A stretch of 64,000 bases of DNA, from the NCBI GenBank assembly GCA_934725855.1, contig CAKVCL010000016.1:1-64000 (forward strand), written 5' to 3'. This document shows positions 18,525-26,855 of the stretch, one piece after another. The notes beneath the pieces were generated by a model that ran no database searches, was not told the DNA's origin, and worked only from the letters and a program-made list of their open reading frames with translations. Every line of letters starts with the position of its first letter. The first letter of the stretch is position 1. Both the position numbers and the translations under genes were made by a program. The DNA is from an uncultured Cellulosilyticum sp. (GTDB lineage Bacteria; Bacillota; Clostridia; Lachnospirales; Cellulosilyticaceae).

Positions 18525-20029
18525 TTATTCTAGCAGTGCATTCACTTGACCTACCATATCGTTTAGTTCATTAATACTGGTTGCCAAATCCTGTATACGT
18601 GATTTATTACTCTGCACTAATGTATCGGCTATTTTCATTTTTGATGCTTCCTACTACATCATTATTGAATGCCATTGTTTCTTTCGTATAATCATTTTGC
18701 TGATAAGCTAACTGATTAACTTCTTCTACTGTTGTAGCAGATTGCTTTAACTGTTTAATCATCTCTTTAATCCCTTGAGCTGTCTCCAGCAGCATCTCAT
18801 TTTGTTTAATAATTTGTTTGGTATTATCTTGCGTTAAATCTTGTACACTTTGTACGCCTATCATAAACTCACTCACTACTTGATTAACATTCGTTAAGGA
18901 AACTTTTGTACTTTCTGAAAGTTTTCGGACTTCCTGAGCAACCACAGCAAATCCTCTTCCTGCTTCCCCCGCCCTAGAGGCTTCAATATTCGCATTAAGT
19001 GAAAGCAAGTTAGTTTCCTCAGCTACCCCTTCTATGAGACGCAATAAGTCATCAATCTGTCTTGTTTTTTCTTGCAGTTGGCTAGCTTTATCTAAAGTAT
19101 GCTTCATAGAAGCACTAATATTATTACTAATCTCAAGTACCTTATTTAGTGCTTCCTCTTTTATCTCTGAACTTACCATGAGCTGATTTGAAATATCTTG
19201 TGTGGTTTTTATTTTTGCCATAACATTTTCGCTGCTTGTCCCAAGATACCTAATATTATCTGCACTCTTTTGAGTTCTTTGTAAGATTACTTGATTACTC
19301 TCACTCATATTGGCACTCATGCCTGCTATTTCTTCTATGGACTTACTTTCTTCCTCTGCAATTTGTAAAATGGAACTACTTGTTTGACTTAACTTTTTGG
19401 ACAGTAGCATGACTTTAGCTAGTAAGGCTTCTGTTCGCTTAGCATTTTCTTCCACCTGATCTTGCTTGGCATTGATTAATATGTTTGTACAATATTTAAT
19501 AAACAAATAAATAATTGCTAGCAATAAAAACGCACTAAATAAATTAGGGTTTTTTAGTAATTGAGGTGAAACAATTGCCATAAGTACTGTTTCAATAGCA
19601 ATAATAATATATTGAATTGCTAACTTTCTTCTGTTAATAAATACCATATTCAAACATACACATATTAAAATCGCATATATAAAATCTGAACTTGGATCTT
19701 TAAAATAAAAAAGTGGATAGTTTATCCCAGTCACTACAATCGCAAGATTTTCCGAATATCTATAGTATTTTTCCTCTAGCTGTCCTTTTTTGACTCCTGA
19801 CTTTGCATAAAATAAATATCCCTGTTTGTCCATATGCAAAAATAGCAACAAGTAGCCCTAGAATACCCCTTTGAGTTTGTGCATACGCAAGCATATCTAA
19901 AACGCCTGCTGAGCCTGACATAAAACATACAACCGCAAAGAAAAGTGTACTAATTTTTATGCTCTTTTGTTGGTATTCACCAATTACTGTTTTTTGAGTC
20001 TGATTTTTTACCTCGATTGTTGTTTTCAT
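18525..20029 (-). pseudogene. Methyl-accepting chemotaxis protein, broken by two A-run frameshifts
   Basis: A GAGGAGGAG site precedes ATG 20029. The first frame (membrane helices) ends shortly after the A6 run at 19786-19791; removing one A joins it smoothly to the second frame, which carries further helices and the signalling tip ETNLLSLNANIEASRAGEAG. That frame ends at 18607, while dropping one A from the A5 run at 18638-18642 continues into a coiled-coil end (NKSRIQDLATSINELND) and a stop at 18525. With both bases removed the gene is exactly 501 codons, close to the intact paralogue at 11795 (518 residues). The layout also matches: several helices and no extracellular domain. It is either a recent pseudogene, a phase-variable gene or a sequencing artefact. 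Confidence 0.8.
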
Positions 20030-20092
20030 ATCAATCTCCTCCTCTGCTATTAACATTTTTATCTTGTTACTTTAGTTCAATATGTTAATTCG

Positions 20093-20965
20093 CTATACTA
20101 TACATACTTCAAAATTGCTAACTCTAATATCAAAAAAAATCCTCTTAAATACCACAGCTAAAGCAATCTGTGCAGAATTAAAAAGATATTTCACCTTCAA
20201 AAAGTGACTATCATTATAATATTCTGCTAGTATCTTTAGTTCTTTAGTTCCCGCCATATTTGGCATAGCTCTACAATCAATAACTAACTCATACTCATGT
20301 GCATTAATCTTTTTTACTAATTCTTTATATTTCGTCAAAAAATTCTCTAATCGTTTCTCATTTGAAGGCATCCAATTTATAATGTCAATATGAAATATCT
20401 TTAACTCTACATCTAATTGAAACGAATAAAGTTGACCTTCATCAATCATTATTTCACTATTCTTCTCATCTCCCCCTCGGGTAATTGAAAGAATTTTATT
20501 AATAAAAGTTTCTCTAAGAATTTTTACTAGCATAGGATTTATATTGGGATTTGAATTTTGAGTGCAATCCTCTATAATGCTGTATAATCCCTCTTTATAT
20601 TGTGCATACTGTGTTCCTTCGGCTCCCTCTAGCAAAATCCATAAAGTCATACTTACTTTTGAATTAAAAATTAATACTTCTGGAAATAGTGGCTTTAAAT
20701 CCATATTAAGACAGATATTATCTATATTTTTTACGGCTTTATAATAATACGTTGAAATATAAGCATCCAGCTGAAGAGGAATATCTCCAATAACTTCATC
20801 AAAAATTTCATTTTTTCCGTTAAAATAATTATATAAATTACCAACTGTGGTAAATGCTTCTTTTGCAATTCTATCTAAAAATGTTTTTTTATACCCATAC
20901 TTAAAAAAACATATTCTTGCAGCTTCTACTATCTTCGACTTTAATATAGGACTTTTTACCTGCAT
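20093..20965 (-). CDS. TetR-type regulator with STAS/SpoIIAA-like C-terminal region
   Basis: 290 residues from ATG 20965, with AAGGAGG 7 nt upstream. Residues 8-55 form the TetR helix-turn-helix (KIVEAARICFFKYGYKKTFLDRIAKEA, then the usual VGNLYNYFNGKNEIF). The middle is a helical ligand/dimer domain. The last 95 residues (from about 195) depart from normal TetR proteins and look like a STAS or SpoIIAA-like fold: YELVIDCRAMPNMAGTKEL followed by a helix and a hydrophobic strand. Such a fusion could couple a protein-protein or lipid signal to DNA binding. The usual TetR length is about 200 residues. A 17-bp inverted repeat lies 74 bp upstream. Target genes are not evident. Confidence 0.7.
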   Translation of the reverse strand: MQVKSPILKSKIVEAARICFFKYGYKKTFLDRIAKEAFTTVGNLYNYFNGKNEIFDEVIGDIPLQLDAYISTYYYKAVKNIDNICLNMDLKPLFPEVLIFNSKVSMTLWILLEGAEGTQYAQYKEGLYSIIEDCTQNSNPNINPMLVKILRETFINKILSITRGGDEKNSEIMIDEGQLYSFQLDVELKIFHIDIINWMPSNEKRLENFLTKYKELVKKINAHEYELVIDCRAMPNMAGTKELKILAEYYNDSHFLKVKYLFNSAQIALAVVFKRIFFDIRVSNFEVCIV

Positions 20966-21038
20966 TCCCAAGCCTCCTTATAAGACATTCTAATAATCAC
21001 CTAAATTATTGTAAATATAATCTGTTCAATAAAAAATT

Positions 21039-21085
21039 GGTCTAATATTGAATTACACTTTTGCACTATAATTCGATATTAGACC
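21039..21085. repeat. 17-bp inverted repeat upstream of the TetR-type gene
   Basis: 21039-21055 and 21069-21085 are reverse complements except for one position (core GGTCTAATAT / ATATTAGACC) around a 13-bp spacer. It could be an operator of the adjacent TetR-type protein, since such regulators bind palindromes near their own promoter. On the minus strand it is also followed by AATTTTTTATT, so a weak terminator is the alternative reading. Confidence 0.5.
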
Positions 21086-21102
21086 ATTCCTTTGTAATGT
21101 TG

Positions 21103-21194
21103 TTATTGATTACTGACTTTGCCTGTTAAATAATAAACTGCAATCCATACCACACATGCCATGATAACGAATAACCCATCTTGTTTTAAAAAAA
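21103..21194 (-). pseudogene. Possible C-terminal remnant of a membrane protein
   Basis: The minus-strand frame ending in TAA at 21103 reads LKQDGLFVIMACVVWIAVYYL followed by TGKVSNQ, a convincing membrane helix and tail. It has no start codon with a ribosome site and is cut off upstream by the terminator of the transporter operon. It may be the leftover end of a deleted gene, or chance. Confidence 0.25.
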
Positions 21195-21245
21195 ACTCCT
21201 ATAAACTTAGCAGTCTTTCCCGTTCCCTACTAAGTCTATAGGAGT
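21188..21245 (-). terminator. Strong terminator of the sugar transporter operon
   Basis: A long stem pairs 21195-21210 with 21230-21245 (ACTCCTATA...TATAGGAGT with one internal mismatch), and on the minus strand it is followed by seven or more T. It lies 56 bp downstream of the last permease gene. Confidence 0.9.
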
Positions 21246-21300
21246 CTTATACTTTAATTATTCCTTATTAAACAAAAGATTATTCTTTATAAATAAAGAA

Positions 21301-22233
21301 TTATTCTTTTACACCACCTATTGTTAATCCAGTTACAAAGTATCTTTGTAAGAATGGATATAAGCAAACAATTGGAAGCATGGTTGCAATCGTTGCAGCT
21401 GCACGAATTGAAGTTGGTGTAACTGCATTAGCGCTTAATGCGTTTTTCATCGTTTCCACACTAGCCCCTTGATTACTTACAGTGGCTAATAATTTCATTA
21501 ACTCATATTGAAGGGTGGTAAATTCACTCTTCATACGGTTGTATAACATGGCATCAAACCATGAATTCCATTGTCCTACTGCTACGAATAAGGCAACAGT
21601 TGCGTATACTGGTTTGCAAAGCGGAGAGATAATCTTTGTAAAGATTGTGGTATAACCTGCCCCATCAAGTTGTGCAGATTCTTCCAAGCTCTCTGGTATG
21701 CCTTGCATATAGGTTCTTAATACTAACATATTGAAAGCACTTACCATACCTGGGATAACATATACCCAAAAAGTATTGGTTAAATGTAATTTTTGATAAA
21801 GGATGAAGGTTGGAATTAATCCACCATTCACATACATAGTAATAACCCAGAATAATGATAATTGATTTTTAAACATAAAGCGTTTACGGCTTACAATAAA
21901 GGCAAGTACTGCATTGGCAGCTAATGCTAAAAGTGTTCCAATTACTGTACGTGCTACAGAAATCCAAGCACCAACTAATAAGTTATTTTTGCTAAGAACC
22001 GTTTTGTAATTTTGGAATGTAAACTTTCTTGGTATAAGATGGATGCCACCTCTAAGGGCATCTGTTCCATCATTAAAAGAAATAGCTAATGTATTCAGTA
22101 CAGGATACAATGTCATAATGACAAATAAAATCATGAAAAGTGTATTGAGTACTGTAAAAGTAATATCTGCAGCTGATTTTCTGTATTTTACAGGTTCTGA
22201 AACAAACTCGTCTGTTTTCTTTTTAAGCTTCAT
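21301..22233 (-). CDS. Carbohydrate ABC transporter permease, LplC/YtcP-like
   Basis: 310 residues from ATG 22233 (AAGGAGGAG just upstream; an earlier GTG at 22266 would overlap the preceding gene). Six membrane helices and the EAA loop (IPESLEESAQLDGAGYTTIF) that docks the ATPase are visible. Its N-terminal cytoplasmic tail is Lys-rich. With the permease at 22247 and the lipoprotein at 23258 it forms a CUT1-type importer for oligosaccharides. No ATPase gene is present; transporters of this LplABC/YtcQP type normally use a shared MsmX-like ATPase coded elsewhere. It is the last gene of the operon and is followed by a strong terminator. Confidence 0.9.
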   Translation of the reverse strand: MKLKKKTDEFVSEPVKYRKSAADITFTVLNTLFMILFVIMTLYPVLNTLAISFNDGTDALRGGIHLIPRKFTFQNYKTVLSKNNLLVGAWISVARTVIGTLLALAANAVLAFIVSRKRFMFKNQLSLFWVITMYVNGGLIPTFILYQKLHLTNTFWVYVIPGMVSAFNMLVLRTYMQGIPESLEESAQLDGAGYTTIFTKIISPLCKPVYATVALFVAVGQWNSWFDAMLYNRMKSEFTTLQYELMKLLATVSNQGASVETMKNALSANAVTPTSIRAAATIATMLPIVCLYPFLQRYFVTGLTIGGVKE

Positions 22234-22246
22234 TCTCTTCTCCTCC

Positions 22247-23191
22247 TTAGAATAGGCGTTCTTCACCGAAGCGTTTTGATATCTTATTAGCTATAACAAT
22301 TAAAATAATACTTACTAAGCTTCTAAAGATACCTGCTGCAGTACCAAGAGAGTAGTCAAGTTGACTAATACCCCATTTAAGAACATAGATGTCGATTGTT
22401 TGTGATACGTCTTGTACTAAACCATTTCCTAAAAGATATTGAATCTCGAAACCTGCATTAAGTACATTACCTACATTAATGAGTAATAAAATCATAATGG
22501 TTGATTTAATACCTGGTAAAATAATGTGAACGATTTTTGCCCATCTTCCAGCACCATCAATTGCAGCTGCTTCATATAAAGTTGGGTCAATAGAAGTAAT
22601 CGTTGCTAAATAAATAATGGCATTCCAACCAGTTTCTTTCCATACGTTAGAAAAACCAACAATCCACCAGAAATATTTAGGATAAGCAAAGAAGTTAAGG
22701 GGTTGATCAATCACACCTAATGCCATAAGCCCTTCATTGATAATCCCTGTTCCTGAAAGTAAATCATGTAAAATACCTGTTACAATAATCCAAGAAAGGA
22801 AGTGAGGTAAGTAAGAAATAGTTTGTACCACTTTCTTGCCACCTCTTGAATGCACTTCATTTAACAAAATAGCAAATACAATGGCTGTCACAAAAGAAAG
22901 GACTAAGTTAATCACACCCATTGCTAGCGTATTACGAAGCGTTAATAGGAAGGTATGATCAGAAAATAACATTTTAAATTTAGTCAGTCCAATAAACTCA
23001 GACTTAAAGATACCTAATTGTGGTTTATAATTTTGGAAGCCCATGAGCCATCCAACTAATGGAACATAATAAAAGATAATACCATATACCACAAAGATTG
23101 CTGCCCAAAACATTAAAACTTTCTGTTTCTTGAACTCTTTCCAGTCAAATTTAGATCTGGGTGCTTTTACTTTTTCTGCTTTCGCTGCCAT
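22247..23191 (-). CDS. Carbohydrate ABC transporter permease, LplB-like
   Basis: 314 residues from ATG 23191, with AAAGGAGAG upstream; the previous in-frame start would add a non-conserved tip. It has six helices and the EAA motif (DPTLYEAAAIDGAGRWAKI), typical for LplB-family permeases that import complex polysaccharide fragments. The N-terminal KAPRSKFDWKEFKKQK segment is cytoplasmic. It lies 66 bp after the binding-protein gene and 13 bp before the second permease gene in the same orientation, so the three are co-transcribed. The substrate cannot be read from sequence, but the YesMN-type regulator pair upstream usually goes with plant or host glycan fragments. Confidence 0.9.
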   Translation of the reverse strand: MAAKAEKVKAPRSKFDWKEFKKQKVLMFWAAIFVVYGIIFYYVPLVGWLMGFQNYKPQLGIFKSEFIGLTKFKMLFSDHTFLLTLRNTLAMGVINLVLSFVTAIVFAILLNEVHSRGGKKVVQTISYLPHFLSWIIVTGILHDLLSGTGIINEGLMALGVIDQPLNFFAYPKYFWWIVGFSNVWKETGWNAIIYLATITSIDPTLYEAAAIDGAGRWAKIVHIILPGIKSTIMILLLINVGNVLNAGFEIQYLLGNGLVQDVSQTIDIYVLKWGISQLDYSLGTAAGIFRSLVSIILIVIANKISKRFGEERLF

Positions 23192-23257
23192 GTTGTTCTC
23201 TCCTTTACATAGAAGTGGCAACTATAGTTAACCTATAGCTGCCTCCCCAAAATCTAC

Positions 23258-24982
23258 TTAGTTTTGATATTTTTTAGCATTTTCAATTCTTTGATCTAGC
23301 TCAGTTTGCATTTCATCTAAGAATGCTTGTGGGTTAGCACCATTGTATGCTTCCATATATTCATTCCAACCTTTTTCAAAGTCAGCAGCCATGATAACTT
23401 TTGGAAGGTAAGCATGTTTTAATTCACCCATCTTAAGCCAAGCAGTACCACCTTCAGTAGCTGTTGTCATTGTATTTGAGTAAGAATACATTGGGAACCA
23501 AGGACCTGGAACTTCATCAGCAGGGTCCATCATTTCAAGGTAAGTTTCAGCACCATAAGCTGTTAAAGCTTCTTGAACATCTTTTGGAAGACTCTTCATG
23601 AATTCTGATGGTTGTTGTGATGGATCTGCTGCATTTAATTTATCATCTAATAAACCTGTGTAGTTTAGTAAGTAAGAATATGTACAAAGATGAGAAGCTT
23701 TGTAAGCAGAATCAGATACTTGTGCCCATTGTTCTTCATTTCTTTCGAATAAACCACCTTCACCAACTGAATAGTCTACACCTTCAATACCCCATCCACG
23801 AAGGATTCTTACTTCTGGTGAAAGAAGATCATTTAAGAATTGTAATACACCTTCTGGATCTTTACAGCTTACACTAATACCAATACCGTTTGCTGGGTTG
23901 ATTGCACTTTCTGTATTGTAGTCTGGTGTAATACCATCATGAGCTACTAATGCAAATGGAATATAGTTGCAACCTTGAGCGTCTAAACCTTGTTGTTTAA
24001 TACTATCTCTAGCATTTTGGAATTGCCATGTTTGGTCAACCATACCAAGTACACGACCACTTGATAATTTAGCAATGTATTCATCATAGCTTTGTGTAAA
24101 GGCTTCTGGATCTACAATTCCTTTAGCAAATTCTTCATTTAATTTTTGGAAGTATTGTTTAGCTTCATCTATTGTATTGTAGTCTACAATTTTTTGTGTA
24201 TCTTTATCAACGATTACTGAACCATCATTTGGATGTCCTGCTAAGAATTGTGGTGGATTCTCTAAGCAGAAGTAACGCCAGTCATCACAAAGAATGGTAT
24301 AAGGAATATTGGCTGTTCCATCTTCCATAGTTGGATTTGCAGCGTTGTAATCTTCAATTAATTTGAAGTAATCATCTAAGGTTTTAAGTTCTGGATAGTT
24401 TGCCCATTTAAGAACACGAGATTGAATCCAGAATGCTTCACCTGGAGTTGGTGTCATATCTTTTTCATATGGGTTACCGAATTGAGGAATCCAGTAAATA
24501 TGTCCATCATCTTGACGACATTTATCCCATTCTTCTTCTGACCAGAAGTTTTGAAGGTTTGGATATTTAGGTAAATAGTCATCAAGTGGAATTAATGCAC
24601 CTGCTTGGTATAATAATCCTGTACCATCACTACCATCGATTAAGTCTGGATATTCACCACCAGCAATTAATGTACCAACTGCTTCAGAAGCTGTTTGACC
24701 CGTTAACCAAGTTTCTTTTACTTTTGCGCCTGTGATTTCTGTAATCTTTTGCTGGATTTCATTGTCATCATTAAGTTCATCTCCAGGAACTGCAAAAAAC
24801 GCTGTGTACTCTCTTACTTCACTAGAAGAATCTGCTGTTTCGTCACTTGCTGCACTGCCATTTGAGCCAGAGTTGTTTGCAGCTGTGGTATTGCCACCAG
24901 CATTACTACTTCCACAGCCAGTAATCATAGTAATTGCCATAGCAGAAGCCATTACTGTTGATGCTACTCTTTTTAATTTCAT
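23258..24982 (-). CDS. Extracellular solute-binding lipoprotein of an LplA/YtcQ-type importer
   Basis: 574 residues. A signal peptide ends in the lipobox ITGC, so Cys23 would be lipidated and the protein anchored to the outer face of the membrane. A Ser/Gly/Asn/Ala linker follows to residue 50. The body is a large family 1 binding protein, rich in Trp and Tyr for stacking on sugars, with the pattern AGGEYPDLIDGSDGTGLLYQ near 115 and ISVSCKDPEGVLQFLNDL around 370. It delivers oligosaccharides to the two permeases directly downstream. ATG 24982 is preceded by AAAGGAAG. The gene comes after the YesMN-like regulator genes, separated by a hairpin. Confidence 0.9.
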   Translation of the reverse strand: MKLKRVASTVMASAMAITMITGCGSSNAGGNTTAANNSGSNGSAASDETADSSSEVREYTAFFAVPGDELNDDNEIQQKITEITGAKVKETWLTGQTASEAVGTLIAGGEYPDLIDGSDGTGLLYQAGALIPLDDYLPKYPNLQNFWSEEEWDKCRQDDGHIYWIPQFGNPYEKDMTPTPGEAFWIQSRVLKWANYPELKTLDDYFKLIEDYNAANPTMEDGTANIPYTILCDDWRYFCLENPPQFLAGHPNDGSVIVDKDTQKIVDYNTIDEAKQYFQKLNEEFAKGIVDPEAFTQSYDEYIAKLSSGRVLGMVDQTWQFQNARDSIKQQGLDAQGCNYIPFALVAHDGITPDYNTESAINPANGIGISVSCKDPEGVLQFLNDLLSPEVRILRGWGIEGVDYSVGEGGLFERNEEQWAQVSDSAYKASHLCTYSYLLNYTGLLDDKLNAADPSQQPSEFMKSLPKDVQEALTAYGAETYLEMMDPADEVPGPWFPMYSYSNTMTTATEGGTAWLKMGELKHAYLPKVIMAADFEKGWNEYMEAYNGANPQAFLDEMQTELDQRIENAKKYQN

Positions 24983-25127
24983 ACCTATCTTCCTTTCTCT
25001 TCATTAAAATAAACCCATCACTTTTTAATTTTGTTATTTGCATTTCTTAAATACATTCTATCAACTAATCCTTTCCATTCAAACCAGATAAAAAATAGAT
25101 TTAATCATGGTAAATTATATATAAAAA

Positions 25128-25164
25128 TACCCATGGATAAACTTATATTTTTGTGTATCCATGG
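25128..25164 (-). terminator. Inverted repeat with T-run between regulator and binding-protein genes
   Basis: CCATGGATA (25131-25139) and TATCCATGG (25156-25164) are exact inverted repeats; on the minus strand they are followed by GTATTTTTATAT. This fits a weak terminator or attenuator after the two-component genes, letting the transporter have its own promoter downstream. The rest of 24983-25278 is AT-rich and shows no gene. Confidence 0.55.
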
Positions 25165-25215
25165 ATATCATTATGTATTTTATCCAATAATTAAGCCTTT
25201 TTAAACACTTGTTTT

Positions 25216-25314
25216 CTATATTTTGTAGGGATAAAGTTTATTTTGCCATACTCTTTCTATACTTTGTAGGGGTAAAATTTATTTTGCCATACTCTTTCTA
25301 TACTTTGTAGGGGT
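25216..25314. repeat. 41-bp tandem repeat duplicating the end of the response regulator gene
   Basis: The block ending in TTTGTAGGG recurs at 25222, 25263 and 25304 with an exact 41-bp period (about 2.4 copies, nearly identical). The rightmost copy is the coding end of the regulator (PTKYRKSMAK then stop); the others are non-coding duplicates downstream. It is a recent tandem duplication of the 3' end, and part of the original tail may now be untranslated. Confidence 0.88.
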
Positions 25315-26835
25315 ACATCCTTTAACTGTAATAAAGCGCTCGATAAAATAATCTAAATTTTTATACCCCACTTCCTCTGAAATTTCATAGACATGTTTTT
25401 GTGTTCGTAATAGAAGTTCGGCGGCTTGGTCAATTCTACAACTATTTAGATAGTCCTTAAATGGCATCCCATATTTCTTTATAAAAATTTGACCAAGATA
25501 CGCACTATTCACAAAATACTTTTTGCTTAAATCTTTTAAAGTTAAGTTTTCACTGAAATGCGTTCTAATCTCTCGCTCAATCTCTAAAAGCACACCACTT
25601 GATAAATTCTTTCTAAGCTGAACCAAATATTCTGCATACTCAATTGTAAATTTGGTAAAATGCTCTATATCGATTCCTTCTTTTACTTCACTAAAAATTC
25701 CTTCACTAATTCTGTGCATGATTTCTTCTTGATTCACACTAGAATCCTGCTTGGAAGCTACATGAATGAGTTGAAAAAGTAAATAGTTAATATTTAATTC
25801 TAGTATCTTTGTATTCATGCTCATTTCATTCATTTTCTCATATAAGCACTCTACTTTTTCCTTAATGCCTTCATGATGATCTTTAACGATTTCATCTATT
25901 AATTGATCTAATATATCTTTACATAAGGTCTTGTTTAATGTGCCTCTTTGATTTTCTTTATCATAATAATAAAGCTTCTTTCTTTTACTAAAACCTCTGT
26001 AAACCTTCATAGTACTAGCATTTCTATAAGATTCACCAATCTCTTCTAAATGTTTTACTTTATCTCCAACAAATACACAAATCTCTACCTGCATATCTTT
26101 TTGTAAACATTCTATCAGCCCATTTAGATAACTTTGTTCATCTAAACCTTTTTCTTCTGCCATTTCACTGCAATATAAAATACCAATCTCATAACCTCGA
26201 TCAACATTATTAATATTCCAAATACAATGGCTACTGTAGTTATCTCCTAAGTAAGTTAGACATCTTTTATAAATTTCTTTTTGAATTTGTTGTTTTGCTA
26301 CATCTACATACAGATAGCAATAGGCCTCACTTTGAGCCACTTGTCCCTTCACATACTTCAAATTGTTTTCATCGTATTTTCCCATTAATATTGCCACAAC
26401 ATTGCGCGATAAATAGGCTTCATCTCTTAATCGTTTCTCTTCTTTTTCTTTTTGCTGAGATTGATACTGACTCGCTACTTTTCTTAGAACGGCTATCAGT
26501 TCTTCTTCTTTAATCGGTTTTAATATGTAATCCATGCATTCATATCTTATCGCTTTTTGCATATAAGAAAAATCATTATATCCGCTAAGGATAATAAAAT
26601 AAGCATCTGAAACTTTTGTTTTACGTATGTTTTCTATTAGTTCAATGCCTGTCATAATAGGCATTTTTATATCTGCAATAATTAAATCTACGGTTTGCTT
26701 TTGTAAAAACTCTAACGCTTCTTGTCCATTTTCGCATATTCCAATAATTTGATAGCCTTCTTTTTCCCAATCAATTAGTATAGATAATCCTTTAGTAATA
26801 AATGGTTCATCATCGACTAACAAAACACGCAGCAT
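25279..26835 (-). CDS. YesN-like response regulator with AraC DNA-binding domain
   Basis: 518 residues. The receiver at 1-120 has VDDEP at 7-11, the phospho-acceptor in LIIADIKMP and Lys in ILKPIKEEE. A middle region of about 280 residues is helical and poorly conserved in this family. The AraC/XylS domain (about 415-515) has the two helix-turn-helix units, including LTLKDLSKKYFVNSAYLGQIF and GCTPTKYRK at the end. These regulators activate adjacent sugar ABC transporter genes, here 23258 and on. It follows the partner kinase gene by 20 bp with GAGGG as ribosome site. The 3' end is tandemly duplicated. Confidence 0.9.
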   Translation of the reverse strand: MLRVLLVDDEPFITKGLSILIDWEKEGYQIIGICENGQEALEFLQKQTVDLIIADIKMPIMTGIELIENIRKTKVSDAYFIILSGYNDFSYMQKAIRYECMDYILKPIKEEELIAVLRKVASQYQSQQKEKEEKRLRDEAYLSRNVVAILMGKYDENNLKYVKGQVAQSEAYCYLYVDVAKQQIQKEIYKRCLTYLGDNYSSHCIWNINNVDRGYEIGILYCSEMAEEKGLDEQSYLNGLIECLQKDMQVEICVFVGDKVKHLEEIGESYRNASTMKVYRGFSKRKKLYYYDKENQRGTLNKTLCKDILDQLIDEIVKDHHEGIKEKVECLYEKMNEMSMNTKILELNINYLLFQLIHVASKQDSSVNQEEIMHRISEGIFSEVKEGIDIEHFTKFTIEYAEYLVQLRKNLSSGVLLEIEREIRTHFSENLTLKDLSKKYFVNSAYLGQIFIKKYGMPFKDYLNSCRIDQAAELLLRTQKHVYEISEEVGYKNLDYFIERFITVKGCTPTKYRKSMAK

Positions 26836-26855
26836 ATATTATCCCTCACTTTTAT

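Noticed and set aside
25216..25314. Regular 41-bp repeats resembling a CRISPR array
   Set aside because: There are no unique spacers; the repeat is a duplication of the regulator gene end.
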